Source: Rubrobacter sp. (GTDB taxonomy: Bacteria; Actinomycetota; Rubrobacteria; Rubrobacterales; Rubrobacteraceae). Taken from it: 5,630 nt of DNA. The DNA is taken from positions 1-5,630 of the forward strand of contig JADDPV010000220.1 of the NCBI GenBank assembly GCA_016781705.1, given 5' to 3'. The position numbers and the translations under genes are program-made. The notes beneath the pieces were generated by a model. It was given only the letters and a program-made list of their open reading frames with translations. It was not told where the DNA came from and did not search any database. Shown one piece after another: positions 1-5,601 of this stretch (position 1 is the stretch's first letter; each line of letters starts with the position of its first letter).

Positions 1-613
1 GGATAAACTCGCCCGGACCCACCATGCCGCGCCCCGGGTGCTCCCAGCGCAGGAGCGCCTCCATACCGACGATCCTCCCGGTCTTCAGGGACACCTTCGG
101 CTGGTAGTGGATCCTGAACTCCTCGCCCGGGTTCGCCGCGGCCCGCCTGAGGTCGTCCTCGAGCTCCGGGCGCACGGGGCCCTTCCCGTCCCGCACGAAC
201 GCTTCGCGCCCCGAGACGTCGCGGGCGGAGACGAAGAGGAGGCCCGCGTCGCCCTCCAAGGGCACCTCCATCACGTTCTGCGCGGCGACCTCGACGGGCC
301 TGAAGCGGCCCGAGACGTCGCGGAAGCGCAGCTCGGCGTGCAGCGAAACGCCGGGCCTCTCCTTGGTCTCCAGGATCATGTCCTCCAGGACGCCCCGGTC
401 CTCCTGATGGACGAACTCCTCCAGGGCGTCGCGCCAGAAGATCTCTGCCGCCGGATAGCCCAGGAAGCCGCCCGACCCGTCCTCGCCGGTCCGCGCCGAT
501 CCGCCCATGCAACGCAAACCTCCCGCCGCCAGAACGAAGACGACGCCCGTCTCGGCGCTCGTGGGGCGCGTCCCGCGTGCCACCCCGTACCGGCCCGGCC
601 TCCGGCTCTTCAT
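1..613 (-). CDS. PAS-EAL domain cyclic-di-GMP phosphodiesterase, 3' end beyond window
   Basis: This is the N-terminal 204 residues of a protein that runs off the left edge. Residues about 22-140 look like a PAS sensor domain: FLGYPAAEIF at 50-59, HQEDR at 69-73 and a closing strand near GLLFVSARDVSGRE. An EAL domain starts directly after it, with EEFRIHYQPKV at 164-174 and the signature EALLRWEHP at 185-193. No GGDEF domain lies between them. EAL domains hydrolyse cyclic di-GMP to pGpG, so this is probably a cytoplasmic, signal-responsive phosphodiesterase. No membrane segment is visible. Most metal-binding and catalytic residues lie outside the window, so activity cannot be judged. The ATG at 613-611 is chosen because a GGAGG lies 6 bases upstream and it overlaps the preceding PadR stop as ATGA. 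An ATG at 508 would cut off the start of the PAS domain. Confidence 0.88.
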   Translation of the reverse strand, partial: MKSRRPGRYGVARGTRPTSAETGVVFVLAAGGLRCMGGSARTGEDGSGGFLGYPAAEIFWRDALEEFVHQEDRGVLEDMILETKERPGVSLHAELRFRDVSGRFRPVEVAAQNVMEVPLEGDAGLLFVSARDVSGREAFVRDGKGPVRPELEDDLRRAAANPGEEFRIHYQPKVSLKTGRIVGMEALLRWEHPGRGMVGPGEFI

Positions 614-965
614 CCCCGACCTCCGCCGGCGGTCTCTCCGGCGTAGGCCCTCAAGAACAGGTCCGTCTCGTCGCGGTAGCGCTCCAGGGAATTCGCCCAG
701 AACTCCAGGCAGGCCTCACCCGCGGCCGTGATCTCGTAACGCCGCTGGAGGGGCTGATCTTCCCGCCCTCGCGGAAGGACGCTACGATCCCCTCCCCTAC
801 CATCCCCCTCAAAACCCGGTACACCTCCCCCGGCCGCATGCCCCCGAAGCCCAGGTCCCAGATCTGCTCGGTCAGCTCGCGCCCGCAAGCGCCGCCCTCA
901 CGCACGCACAGCAGGAGGAACGGGACGAGCCAGATCCGCGAACCGGTGACGCCGTCGATCGTCAC
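610..965 (-). pseudogene. PadR-family transcriptional regulator, frame broken by an apparent 1-base deletion
   Basis: Two reading frames together give one PadR-like protein of about 118 residues, a usual length for the short PadR class. The first frame, from GTG 965, carries the winged-helix part: RIWLVPFLLLCVREGG, then ELTEQIWDLGFGGMRPGEVY and RVLRGMVGEGIVASFREGG. The second frame carries the wing strand and C-terminal helix: QRRYEITAAGEACLEFWA, then LERYRDETDLFLRAYAG. They join at the GGG run at 762-764. One more G there would restore ...FREGGEDQPLQRRYEI..., and the span is 356 bases, one short of a whole number of codons. PadR proteins are dimeric DNA-binding repressors, often responding to small molecules. 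The GTG start has an AAGG 7 bases upstream; an ATG at 1037 would add a 24-residue low-complexity tail. The stop overlaps the PAS-EAL start. Whether the lesion is real or a homopolymer sequencing error cannot be told here. Confidence 0.82.
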
Positions 966-1137
966 CCCGCCGCCTTCGCCCGGCGCGCTCGGCGACGACG
1001 CCCTTCTACTTGAAGCCCTCGGTGGAGTCGGCAACATCGCTCTTCCCCTCTTTCGTGAACGACCCGTAAATCTTCGAACCGATCCCCACCGGCCCTCCGT
1101 CTACCTCCGGTCCTGCGGAACGCCCGCCAACCTCGTT

Positions 1138-1166
1138 TGTATAACGCTTGCTGGAAACCACGGTAA
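1138..1166 (-). promoter_or_regulatory. Candidate promoter for the PadR/PAS-EAL unit
   Basis: Read on the minus strand, TTACCG (1166-1161) and TATACA (1143-1138) lie 17 bases apart. They match the sigma-70 -35 and -10 consensus at 3/6 and 4/6 positions. The site sits in one of the few AT-rich patches and points toward the PadR gene, which would leave a leader of about 165 bases. The match is weak and rests on sequence alone. Confidence 0.25.
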
Positions 1167-1217
1167 CCCTCAGGGAGCGGCCAGAGACGAAATTGGCCCC
1201 AAAGATGCAAACGCCCT

Positions 1218-1229
1218 ACACATTTGTGT
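1218..1229. promoter_or_regulatory. Palindrome ACACA-TT-TGTGT, possible operator
   Basis: A perfect inverted repeat with 5-base arms and a 2-base centre lies in the divergent control region, in an AT-rich patch that stands out from its surroundings. Its position upstream of both transcription units would suit a regulator-binding site, perhaps for the adjacent PadR protein. It does not match the ATGT-N8-ACAT pattern known for some PadR proteins, so the link is speculative. A second short palindrome, ACGCG-A-CGCGT, lies at 1252-1262. Confidence 0.2.
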
Positions 1230-1377
1230 GCAGGGGAATTGGGACATGCAGACGCGACGCGTGCGAAAATGTGGGTAACAACGCACGCCACGACTCCGCA
1301 CGGTAGGAGCGTACCACGGCAGGTCCGAGAAGAAACCGCTCGGGGACGGAGATGGAGGGTTTCGACGGAGGAGGAAG

Positions 1378-1812
1378 ATGAGTCTGGTTCAACGCTTCGC
1401 CCAGGTGTTTGGTGCGGTGTACCTGCTGGTGGGGCTTACGGGATTCGTTCCCCCGCTGCTCCTCGGGACCCTGCCGGCAGAGGTTCTGGGTCCTTTCGAG
1501 GGTCTGCAGCTGGGTTTGTTCGCGGTCAACTGGTTCCACAGCGTCGCGCACCTGCTGATCGGGGCCGCGGGCCTCGCCGTTTACCGGAGCTACGCGGCAT
1601 CGAAGACCTACGCGCTGGTGCTCGGGATCGCCTACCTGGGGCTGTTTTTGCTCGGCGTCTTCACGGGAAGCGTCGCCACCCTCGGCGGCCTCCTGCCGCT
1701 CAACGCCCCCGACGACGTTCTGCACATCCTGACGGCCCTGGTCGCCTTCACCGCCTACTTCACGGCCCTGCTCCCCGAGCCCGAGCGGCGCGCCGCCAAC
1801 CTCAGGGTATAG
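1378..1812 (+). CDS. DUF4383-type integral membrane protein
   Basis: This is a 144-residue hydrophobic protein with four likely membrane helices, at about 8-30, 43-69, 78-98 and 112-132. It has the pattern of the DUF4383 family found in actinobacteria: NWFHSVAHLLIGAAGL at 51-66 and the second His-containing segment DDVLHILTAL at 112-121. The function of the family is unknown. The ATG follows an extended GGAGGAGGAAG ribosome-binding site (1367-1377). It is the first gene of the plus-strand series, and the glycosyltransferase start follows 16 bases after its stop. The length is near the family norm and there is no sign of damage. Conserved His54, His58 and His116 at helix ends could bind a metal or cofactor, but that is inference. 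Confidence 0.85.
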   Translation: MSLVQRFAQVFGAVYLLVGLTGFVPPLLLGTLPAEVLGPFEGLQLGLFAVNWFHSVAHLLIGAAGLAVYRSYAASKTYALVLGIAYLGLFLLGVFTGSVATLGGLLPLNAPDDVLHILTALVAFTAYFTALLPEPERRAANLRV

Positions 1813-1828
1813 CGGGCGAGGAGTCGAG

Positions 1829-2536
1829 GTGAAGGCGAGCGTAGTGATTCCCGCCCTCAACGAGGAGCGATACCTGGGTGGCCTCCTCTCGGACTTGACC
1901 GTCCAGACCCGGCCGCCGAACGAGGTGATCGTGGTGGACGCCGGCTCGACCGACGGCACCGCGGAGGTCGCGCGGCGGTTCCCCTCGGTCGAGCTGCTCG
2001 CGGGCAGCCCCCCCGTCGCCAGCGGGAGGAACCTAGGCGGGATGGCGGCCACGGGCGACGTCATCGTTTTTTTCGACGCCGACGTCCGGCTCCGGAGGGA
2101 CTTTCTCGAAAGGTTCTTCGCGCAGATCGAACGTAGGCGGCTGGACGTCGCCTGCCCCGCGTACGTGCCGCACGGTAAGGCGACGCCGGCCGTGCGAGCC
2201 TTCCACGCGTTCTTCAACGCGCTCTTCAAGGCCGTCCAGGGGATCGCACCCTCGGGCGCGGGCCACTGCATCGCGGTACGGGGTGACCTTTTCAGGGGCA
2301 GCCGGGGCTTCGACCCCGGCCTCAAGTTCGACGACATAGAGTTGGTGCGCAGGCCCTCCAAGGGGCGTCGCTTCGGTATCGTGGACGAGAGGGTTTACGT
2401 CTCCGACCGGCGCTACAGGGAAGACGGGGCGCTCAACACCTTTATGCGGCACCTGCTCATGTCGGTGTTCTTCGCGCTGGGCAAGTTCGAGTGGGCGAAC
2501 CGCGTGAAGTACGAGTTCGGCAAGCACACGAGCTAG
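1829..2536 (+). CDS. Family 2 (GT-A) glycosyltransferase
   Basis: This 235-residue protein has a complete GT2 catalytic domain. The N-terminal strand ASVVIPALNEERYL (3-16) is followed by VIVVDAGSTDGT (33-44), the nucleotide-sugar binding loop ASGRNLG (64-70) and the metal-binding DxD motif in FFDADV (81-86). GAGHCIAVRGDLF (143-155) precedes the acceptor-side motif FDDIELVRR (167-175), which contains the likely catalytic acidic residues. It would transfer a sugar from an activated donor to an acceptor that cannot be named here. There is no signal peptide or clear membrane helix, so it is probably cytoplasmic or peripheral to the membrane. The GTG start fits an AGGAG 5 bases upstream and puts the first beta strand at the N-terminus. 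Flanking membrane-protein genes lie 15-16 bases away on each side, which suggests one operon and an envelope- or lipid-linked acceptor. Confidence 0.92.
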   Translation: MKASVVIPALNEERYLGGLLSDLTVQTRPPNEVIVVDAGSTDGTAEVARRFPSVELLAGSPPVASGRNLGGMAATGDVIVFFDADVRLRRDFLERFFAQIERRRLDVACPAYVPHGKATPAVRAFHAFFNALFKAVQGIAPSGAGHCIAVRGDLFRGSRGFDPGLKFDDIELVRRPSKGRRFGIVDERVYVSDRRYREDGALNTFMRHLLMSVFFALGKFEWANRVKYEFGKHTS

Positions 2537-2551
2537 GAAGGGAGACGCAAG

Positions 2552-2905
2552 ATGACGATGAGGGTGATCCCGACGCAGGTCCACGCGGTGCTCGACTACG
2601 CGACGGGGGGCGCGCTGGTCGCCGCCCCGAGGCTGCTGGGGCTCGGCGACTCGACGGCGGGGCGGGTGCTCAACCTGATGGGCGGCACGGCCACAGCCGC
2701 GAGCCTCTTCACCGACTACGAGCTCGGCTTCGTCAAGGTACTCCCGATGCGCGCGCACCTCGCCCTGGACGCCGCGAGCGGGGCGCTCCTGGCGGCCTCC
2801 CCCTGGCTCTTCGGCTTCGCCAGAGGAGGAACCCGCCACTGGCTGCCGCACGTCCTCGTGGGAGCGACGGAGATCCTAGCCGCCGCGACGACCAAGACCA
2901 GGTGA
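2552..2905 (+). CDS. SPW-type small membrane protein with two related halves
   Basis: This 117-residue membrane protein contains an internal duplication: HAVLDYATGGALVAAPRLLG at 11-30 and HLALDAASGALLAASPWLFG at 69-88. The shared pattern is H-x-x-LD-x-x-(T/S)G-x-L-x-A-(A/S)-P-x-L-(L/F)-G. The second copy has the SPW tripeptide that names the SPW repeat family (PF03779). Four membrane helices are likely, one repeat helix and one partner helix in each half (about 12-31, 38-53, 68-88 and 96-112). The family's function is unknown. The ATG follows GGAAGGGAG with 7 bases of spacing; a second ATG two codons later is also possible. The stop is 43 bases before the next gene. Assignment to the SPW family is from motif memory and is fairly, not fully, certain. 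Confidence 0.75.
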   Translation: MTMRVIPTQVHAVLDYATGGALVAAPRLLGLGDSTAGRVLNLMGGTATAASLFTDYELGFVKVLPMRAHLALDAASGALLAASPWLFGFARGGTRHWLPHVLVGATEILAAATTKTR

Positions 2906-2937
2906 AAAGCTATCGAGAATATGGCTCTCCCCTGGTA

Positions 2938-2941
2938 GGAG
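2938..2941 (+). promoter_or_regulatory. Ribosome-binding site for the small membrane protein
   Basis: GGAG lies 7 bases before the codon ACG at 2949, which is where an ATG would be expected. No ATG, GTG or TTG in that frame lies at a usable distance. This site is the main reason for placing the start of the small gene at 2949. Confidence 0.5.
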
Positions 2942-2948
2942 TACCGAA

Positions 2949-3047
2949 ACGAGCCACGGCGGATGCCTGTTCTGGCTTTTGGTTACCATCGTGCTCAGCG
3001 TGGGGCTGACCGTGCTCCTGAACCTCCTACCCTTCCTGTTCCCGTGA
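2949..3047 (+). CDS. 32-residue single-helix membrane protein, apparent ACG start
   Basis: If ACG is read as the start, this short frame encodes a polar N-terminus (MSHGG) and a continuous hydrophobic helix from about residue 7 to 31. The helix begins CLFWLLVTIVLSVG and ends LNLLPFLFP. A GGAG ribosome-binding site sits 7 bases upstream. The stop TGA (3045-3047) overlaps the hydrolase GTG (3044-3046) as GTGA, a common arrangement for coupled genes. The hydrophobic frame is far more protein-like than the overlapping frame, which reads as a proline- and arginine-rich tail on the hydrolase. I do not recognise a family. It may be a small inner-membrane partner of the neighbouring enzymes. ACG starts are rare, so either this is a genuine non-standard start or an ATG has mutated or been miscalled. 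Confidence 0.5.
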   Translation, partial: TSHGGCLFWLLVTIVLSVGLTVLLNLLPFLFP

Positions 3048-3916
3048 CGGCGACCGTCATCGAGAGGGAGGTGGAGGTCGGCGGGCGGCCGACGCGTTAT
3101 CTCGCGGGCGGGGAGGGGCCACCGCTGGTGCTGCTGCACGGTACGAGTACGAACGGCCGGGAATGGGCGTGGTCGCTCCCCGCCCTCGCGCGCGGACGGA
3201 GCGTCTACGCCCCGGACATGCCCGGCTTCGACGGGGGCGGGCCGGTCGCCGACCCCTCGCCGGAACACTACGCGGCCTCCGTCGCCGCGTTCCTCGACAC
3301 TCTGGGGCTCGGGCCGACCGCGGTGGTCGGCAACTCGTTCGGCGGCCTGGTCGCCCTGCGGTTGGCGCTCTCGGAGCCCTCGCGCGTTCCGGCCCTCGCC
3401 CTGGTGGACAGCGCGGGCCTGGGGCGGGAGGTCAGCCCCGCGCTGGTCGCGCCCACCGCGCCCGGCCTTGGGGAGCTGACGCTCCGCTGGGGGCAGACCC
3501 CGGCCGGAGCGGCGCAGAGAGCCTATTCTCGGGCCCCGCTCCTCTTCGCCAACTCCGGACGCGTCCCGCCAGAGTGGTACGAGGAGCAGTATCGGGCGGC
3601 GCAGACACCCGGTTTCATGGAGACCACGTTCGCCACCCTGCGCGCCCACTTCGGCCCCTTCGGGCAGCTCGAGGTGCTACTCGGCGAGCTCCCCCGCCTC
3701 CAGATGCCCGCCCTCGTCGTGTGGGGAAGCCTGGACTTGATCTTCCCGACGACCCACGCCCGCGACGCGGCCGCGCGGCTCCGGCGGGGCAAGCTGGCCA
3801 TCATCCCCGGCTGCGGCCACCTGCCCCACGTCGAGTGCCCCGAAGAGTTCGCCTCCGTCCTCGGCCCGTTCCTCGACGAGCACGGCCCGACGAGGGATGG
3901 GGCGCGGAGGCCCTGA
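3044..3916 (+). CDS. Alpha/beta-fold hydrolase
   Basis: This is a 290-residue alpha/beta hydrolase with all expected parts. The oxyanion-side LVLLHG is at 28-33, the DMPGFDG segment at 58-64, the nucleophile elbow GNSFGG at 96-101 (Ser98), the acid in VVWGSLDLIFP (Asp231) and the histidine in IPGCGHLPHVECPEEF (His259). The order and spacing fit the esterase / C-C bond hydrolase group, with a cap domain between about 130 and 215. The substrate cannot be deduced. There is no signal peptide, so it is probably cytoplasmic. GTG 3044 is preferred over ATG 2963 because the extra 27 residues have no hydrolase character and overlie a convincing small membrane-protein frame. GTG also gives a normal N-terminal strand (TVIEREVEVGG) and a 4-base GTGA overlap with the upstream stop. 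No strong ribosome-binding site precedes it, which fits translational coupling. Confidence 0.9.
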   Translation: MTATVIEREVEVGGRPTRYLAGGEGPPLVLLHGTSTNGREWAWSLPALARGRSVYAPDMPGFDGGGPVADPSPEHYAASVAAFLDTLGLGPTAVVGNSFGGLVALRLALSEPSRVPALALVDSAGLGREVSPALVAPTAPGLGELTLRWGQTPAGAAQRAYSRAPLLFANSGRVPPEWYEEQYRAAQTPGFMETTFATLRAHFGPFGQLEVLLGELPRLQMPALVVWGSLDLIFPTTHARDAAARLRRGKLAIIPGCGHLPHVECPEEFASVLGPFLDEHGPTRDGARRP

Positions 3917-3942
3917 AGAAACGTTGTTTTCGGCTACACGGA

Positions 3943-3947
3943 AGGAG
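3943..3947 (+). promoter_or_regulatory. Ribosome-binding site of the SDR gene, ahead of an ATA codon
   Basis: AGGAG, part of GGAAGGAG, stands 5 bases before ATA at 3953. The frame then reads KLKPVQDQVV, the expected N-terminus of this SDR group. The overlapping ATG at 3948 is in another frame and ends quickly. The site therefore marks the ancestral start and implies that ATG changed to ATA. Confidence 0.5.
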
Positions 3948-3952
3948 ATGGG

Positions 3953-4945
3953 ATAAAGCTCAAACCGGTCCAGGATCAGGTCGTCACCCTGATGGGGGCG
4001 TCGAGCGGCATAGGCCGAGAAGCGGCCCTGCGGTTCGCCGAGAAGGGCGCCAAGGTGGTGGCCTCAGCCAGGAGCGAGGAGGGACTGCGCTCACTCGTGG
4101 ATGAAATCCGGGCGGGAGGCGGCGAGGTCATCTACGTGACCGCCGACACGTCGGGTTTCGAGCAGGTGAAGACGGTCGCCGATAGGACGGTTCAGGAGTA
4201 CGGTCGGCTCGACACCCCTAGCACCTCGCCGCCGTGGGCCTCTACGCCACCTTTGAGCAGACCACGCCCGAGGAGTTCAAGCGCGTCGTGGACGTGAACC
4301 TCATGGGGCAGGTCTACGGCACGATGGCCACGCTGCCGCACCTCAAGCGCGAGGGACGCGGGGCCCTCGTACACGTCTCCTCGCTCGAGGCCAACCGCTC
4401 CTTCCCGTTTCACAGCGCCTACGCCGCCTCCAAGCACGGCATAGACGGCTTCCTCGAGGCCCTGCGCGTGGAGCTCCGGCACGAGGGGGCTCATCACGGT
4501 GACCCAGGTGCTGCCGGGGACGATTAATACGCCCCTCTTCGACAAGTCGCTCTCCAAACTGGGCGTCAAGCCGGTGGGCATCCCGCCGATCTACGAGCCC
4601 CGCACGGTCACCAACGTGCTCCTCTGCGCCGCCGAGCACCCGGCCCGCGACCTCGTCGCCAGGGGCACCGCCAAGGCGATGATACTCAACCAGCGCCTCG
4701 CGCCTGGCCTGGTGGACGCCGTCCTCGCGACGCGCGCGGGCTTCAGCCCGCAGATGACCGACGAGCCGAAGCCGGAAAGCGCACCGAACAATCTCTTTGG
4801 GTCCATAGGAGGCCACGACACGGCGAAGAACGGCTTCCGGGCCTTCCAGAGGAGCTTCTACAACTGGCTGGAGACGCGCCCGGCGGCCAGGCGCTGCGGG
4901 CTGGCGGCTCTGGGAGCCGCGGCGCGGCTGGCGGCCCTGGACTGA
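3953..4945 (+). pseudogene. Short-chain dehydrogenase/reductase (SDR), multiply damaged
   Basis: Three frame segments add up to one SDR of about 330 residues. Segment 1 (3953 to about 4216) holds the Rossmann dinucleotide loop, MGASSGIGR, where TGxxxGIG is usual, and runs to QEYGRLDT. Segment 2 (about 4228-4489) holds GLYATFEQTTPEEFKRV, the structural Asn in VDVNLMG, the catalytic Ser in VHVSSLEA and the catalytic Tyr/Lys in AYAASKHG. Segment 3 (about 4490-4945) holds VTQVLPGTINTPLF and a long C-terminal extension with IPPIYEP and PNNLFG. Between segments 1 and 2, 11 bases (4217-4227, including an in-frame TAG) replace the 12 expected for the WVNN part of the NNA motif. Between 2 and 3, the GGGGG run at 4485-4489 is out of phase. 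The two shifts cancel in length. The start codon appears to be ATA. Intact relatives are NAD(P)-dependent oxidoreductases. As written, this would not yield an active enzyme. Confidence 0.85.
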
Positions 4946-4981
4946 GGCGCCCTACGGGCGGCGGGAGCCCGTGTAGGCGCC
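4946..4981. terminator. Imperfect hairpin between convergent genes
   Basis: GGCGCC (4946-4951) pairs with GGCGCC (4976-4981). Inside these, CTAC..GGGC and GCCCGTGTAG pair with a few bulged bases around a loop of about 7 bases. The hairpin starts right after the SDR stop and covers the last codons and stop of the opposing membrane-protein gene. There is no T tract on either side, so it may be a weak bidirectional terminator or an RNA 3'-end stabiliser. Confidence 0.35.
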
Positions 4982-5509
4982 ACGGGATCCGCCCAGGGCG
5001 CCGGCGACGAAGGGCAGGATCAGGGCGAGGACGCTGTAAAGGGTGAAGACGGTGTTCAGGCCCTGCTGGGCGACGTCCTCGGGGACCCCGGGGAGCGTGA
5101 TCCCGCGCAGGTTGTTTATCAGGGCCGCGCCCACGACGCCGCTGAGGAGGACCAGTATCAGCGTCACGATCAAGGCGAGGAGCGCCACGAGGAGGCCGTG
5201 CTTTGTGCCCGCGCGGCCCGCGAGGCGCCCGGCCGTGTAGCCCCCGACCAGGAACGCGACGAACAGCGTGATCAAGAGCCCCACCCCGCCCGCGTTCCCC
5301 GCCCCTTCCGTCGAGCCGCCGGCCCCCGCGATCGCACCCACGATGGCGCTGACGATGCCGCTCAAGATCAGGCCCGCCCCCAAGGCCGAGAGCCAGCCTA
5401 TGACGACGCTCGTCCAGCTCGTGCTCCGCTCGTCGGACGAACCGTAGTACCCGGAAGATCCCCCCGCTCGTATCCCCTCGCCACGCTCCGGCCTGTACCT
5501 CTCCGCCAT
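4952..5509 (-). CDS. Four-helix integral membrane protein of unknown function
   Basis: This 185-residue protein has a charged, glycine- and serine-rich N-terminal tail (1-33) and four clear membrane helices at about 35-61, 76-97, 105-130 and 154-174. The second helix ends with GGYTAGRLAGRAGTKHG (89-105), and the last helix runs into a glycine-rich GALGGSRGAYTG tail. This pattern occurs in unnamed actinobacterial membrane proteins. I cannot assign a function. The ATG at 5509-5507 has a strong GGGGAGGAGAGGGAA purine stretch just upstream. The gene converges on the SDR with only 6 bases between the two stop codons and has its own upstream region, so it is not part of the plus-strand operon. No damage is visible. 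Confidence 0.8.
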   Translation of the reverse strand: MAERYRPERGEGIRAGGSSGYYGSSDERSTSWTSVVIGWLSALGAGLILSGIVSAIVGAIAGAGGSTEGAGNAGGVGLLITLFVAFLVGGYTAGRLAGRAGTKHGLLVALLALIVTLILVLLSGVVGAALINNLRGITLPGVPEDVAQQGLNTVFTLYSVLALILPFVAGALGGSRGAYTGSRRP

Positions 5510-5573
5510 TTCCCTCTCCTCCCCGACATCAGCCCCGGCATTGGACCCGAGGTCGTCTGGCCGAGCCCCATCC

Positions 5574-5601
5574 CTCTTACCGTGTCCCGGCGGCCCGTAA
5601 A
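5574..5601 (-). promoter_or_regulatory. Weak promoter candidate for the four-helix membrane protein
   Basis: On the minus strand, TTTACG (5601-5596) and TAAGAG (5579-5574) are separated by 16 bases and match the sigma-70 consensus at 4/6 and 3/6 positions. This would put transcription start near 5567, about 60 bases before the ATG. The rest of 5510-5630 holds no convincing gene. Confidence 0.2.

Larger units (their letters stand above)
966..1377. other. Intergenic divergent control region
   Basis: These 412 bases separate the minus-strand PadR/PAS-EAL unit from the plus-strand operon. They contain a few AT-rich patches unusual for the window (around 1135-1170, 1195-1240 and 1264-1282), a weak minus-strand promoter candidate, two short palindromes and a doubtful small ORF listed among the findings. 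The longer open frames crossing it on either strand are arginine- and proline-rich and look like no known protein. I see no tRNA or other structured RNA. A clear plus-strand promoter was not found. Confidence 0.55.

Noticed and set aside
38..646. 202-codon open frame on the plus strand
   Set aside because: It is antisense to the PAS-EAL gene, whose minus-strand reading has unmistakable PAS and EAL motifs. The plus-strand translation has none.
1117..1145. Plus-strand promoter using GGAAC and TATAAC
   Set aside because: TATAAC is a fair -10, but GGAAC is an ECF-type -35 element and does not pair with it. The ECF-type CGTT is only 12 bases away, too close.
1325..1343. CCGAG...CTCGG inverted repeat before the DUF4383 gene
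   Set aside because: Only 5-base arms with a 9-base gap in very GC-rich DNA, so expected by chance.
1216..2361. 381-codon open frame on the minus strand
   Set aside because: It lies antisense to the DUF4383 and GT2 genes, is rich in Arg, Pro, Gly and Gln without any domain, and no recognisable motif appears. It is a by-product of high GC.
2033..2851. 272-codon minus-strand frame under GT2 and SPW genes
   Set aside because: Low-complexity Arg/Glu/His-rich translation, antisense to two well-supported genes.
2921..2938. Five-codon ATG frame (MALPW) just before the small membrane gene
   Set aside because: It has no ribosome-binding site and no attenuator-like codon run, and is likely chance.
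3163..4104. 313-codon plus-strand frame overlapping the hydrolase
   Set aside because: Arg/Pro/Ala-rich shadow of the hydrolase in another phase, with no motif.
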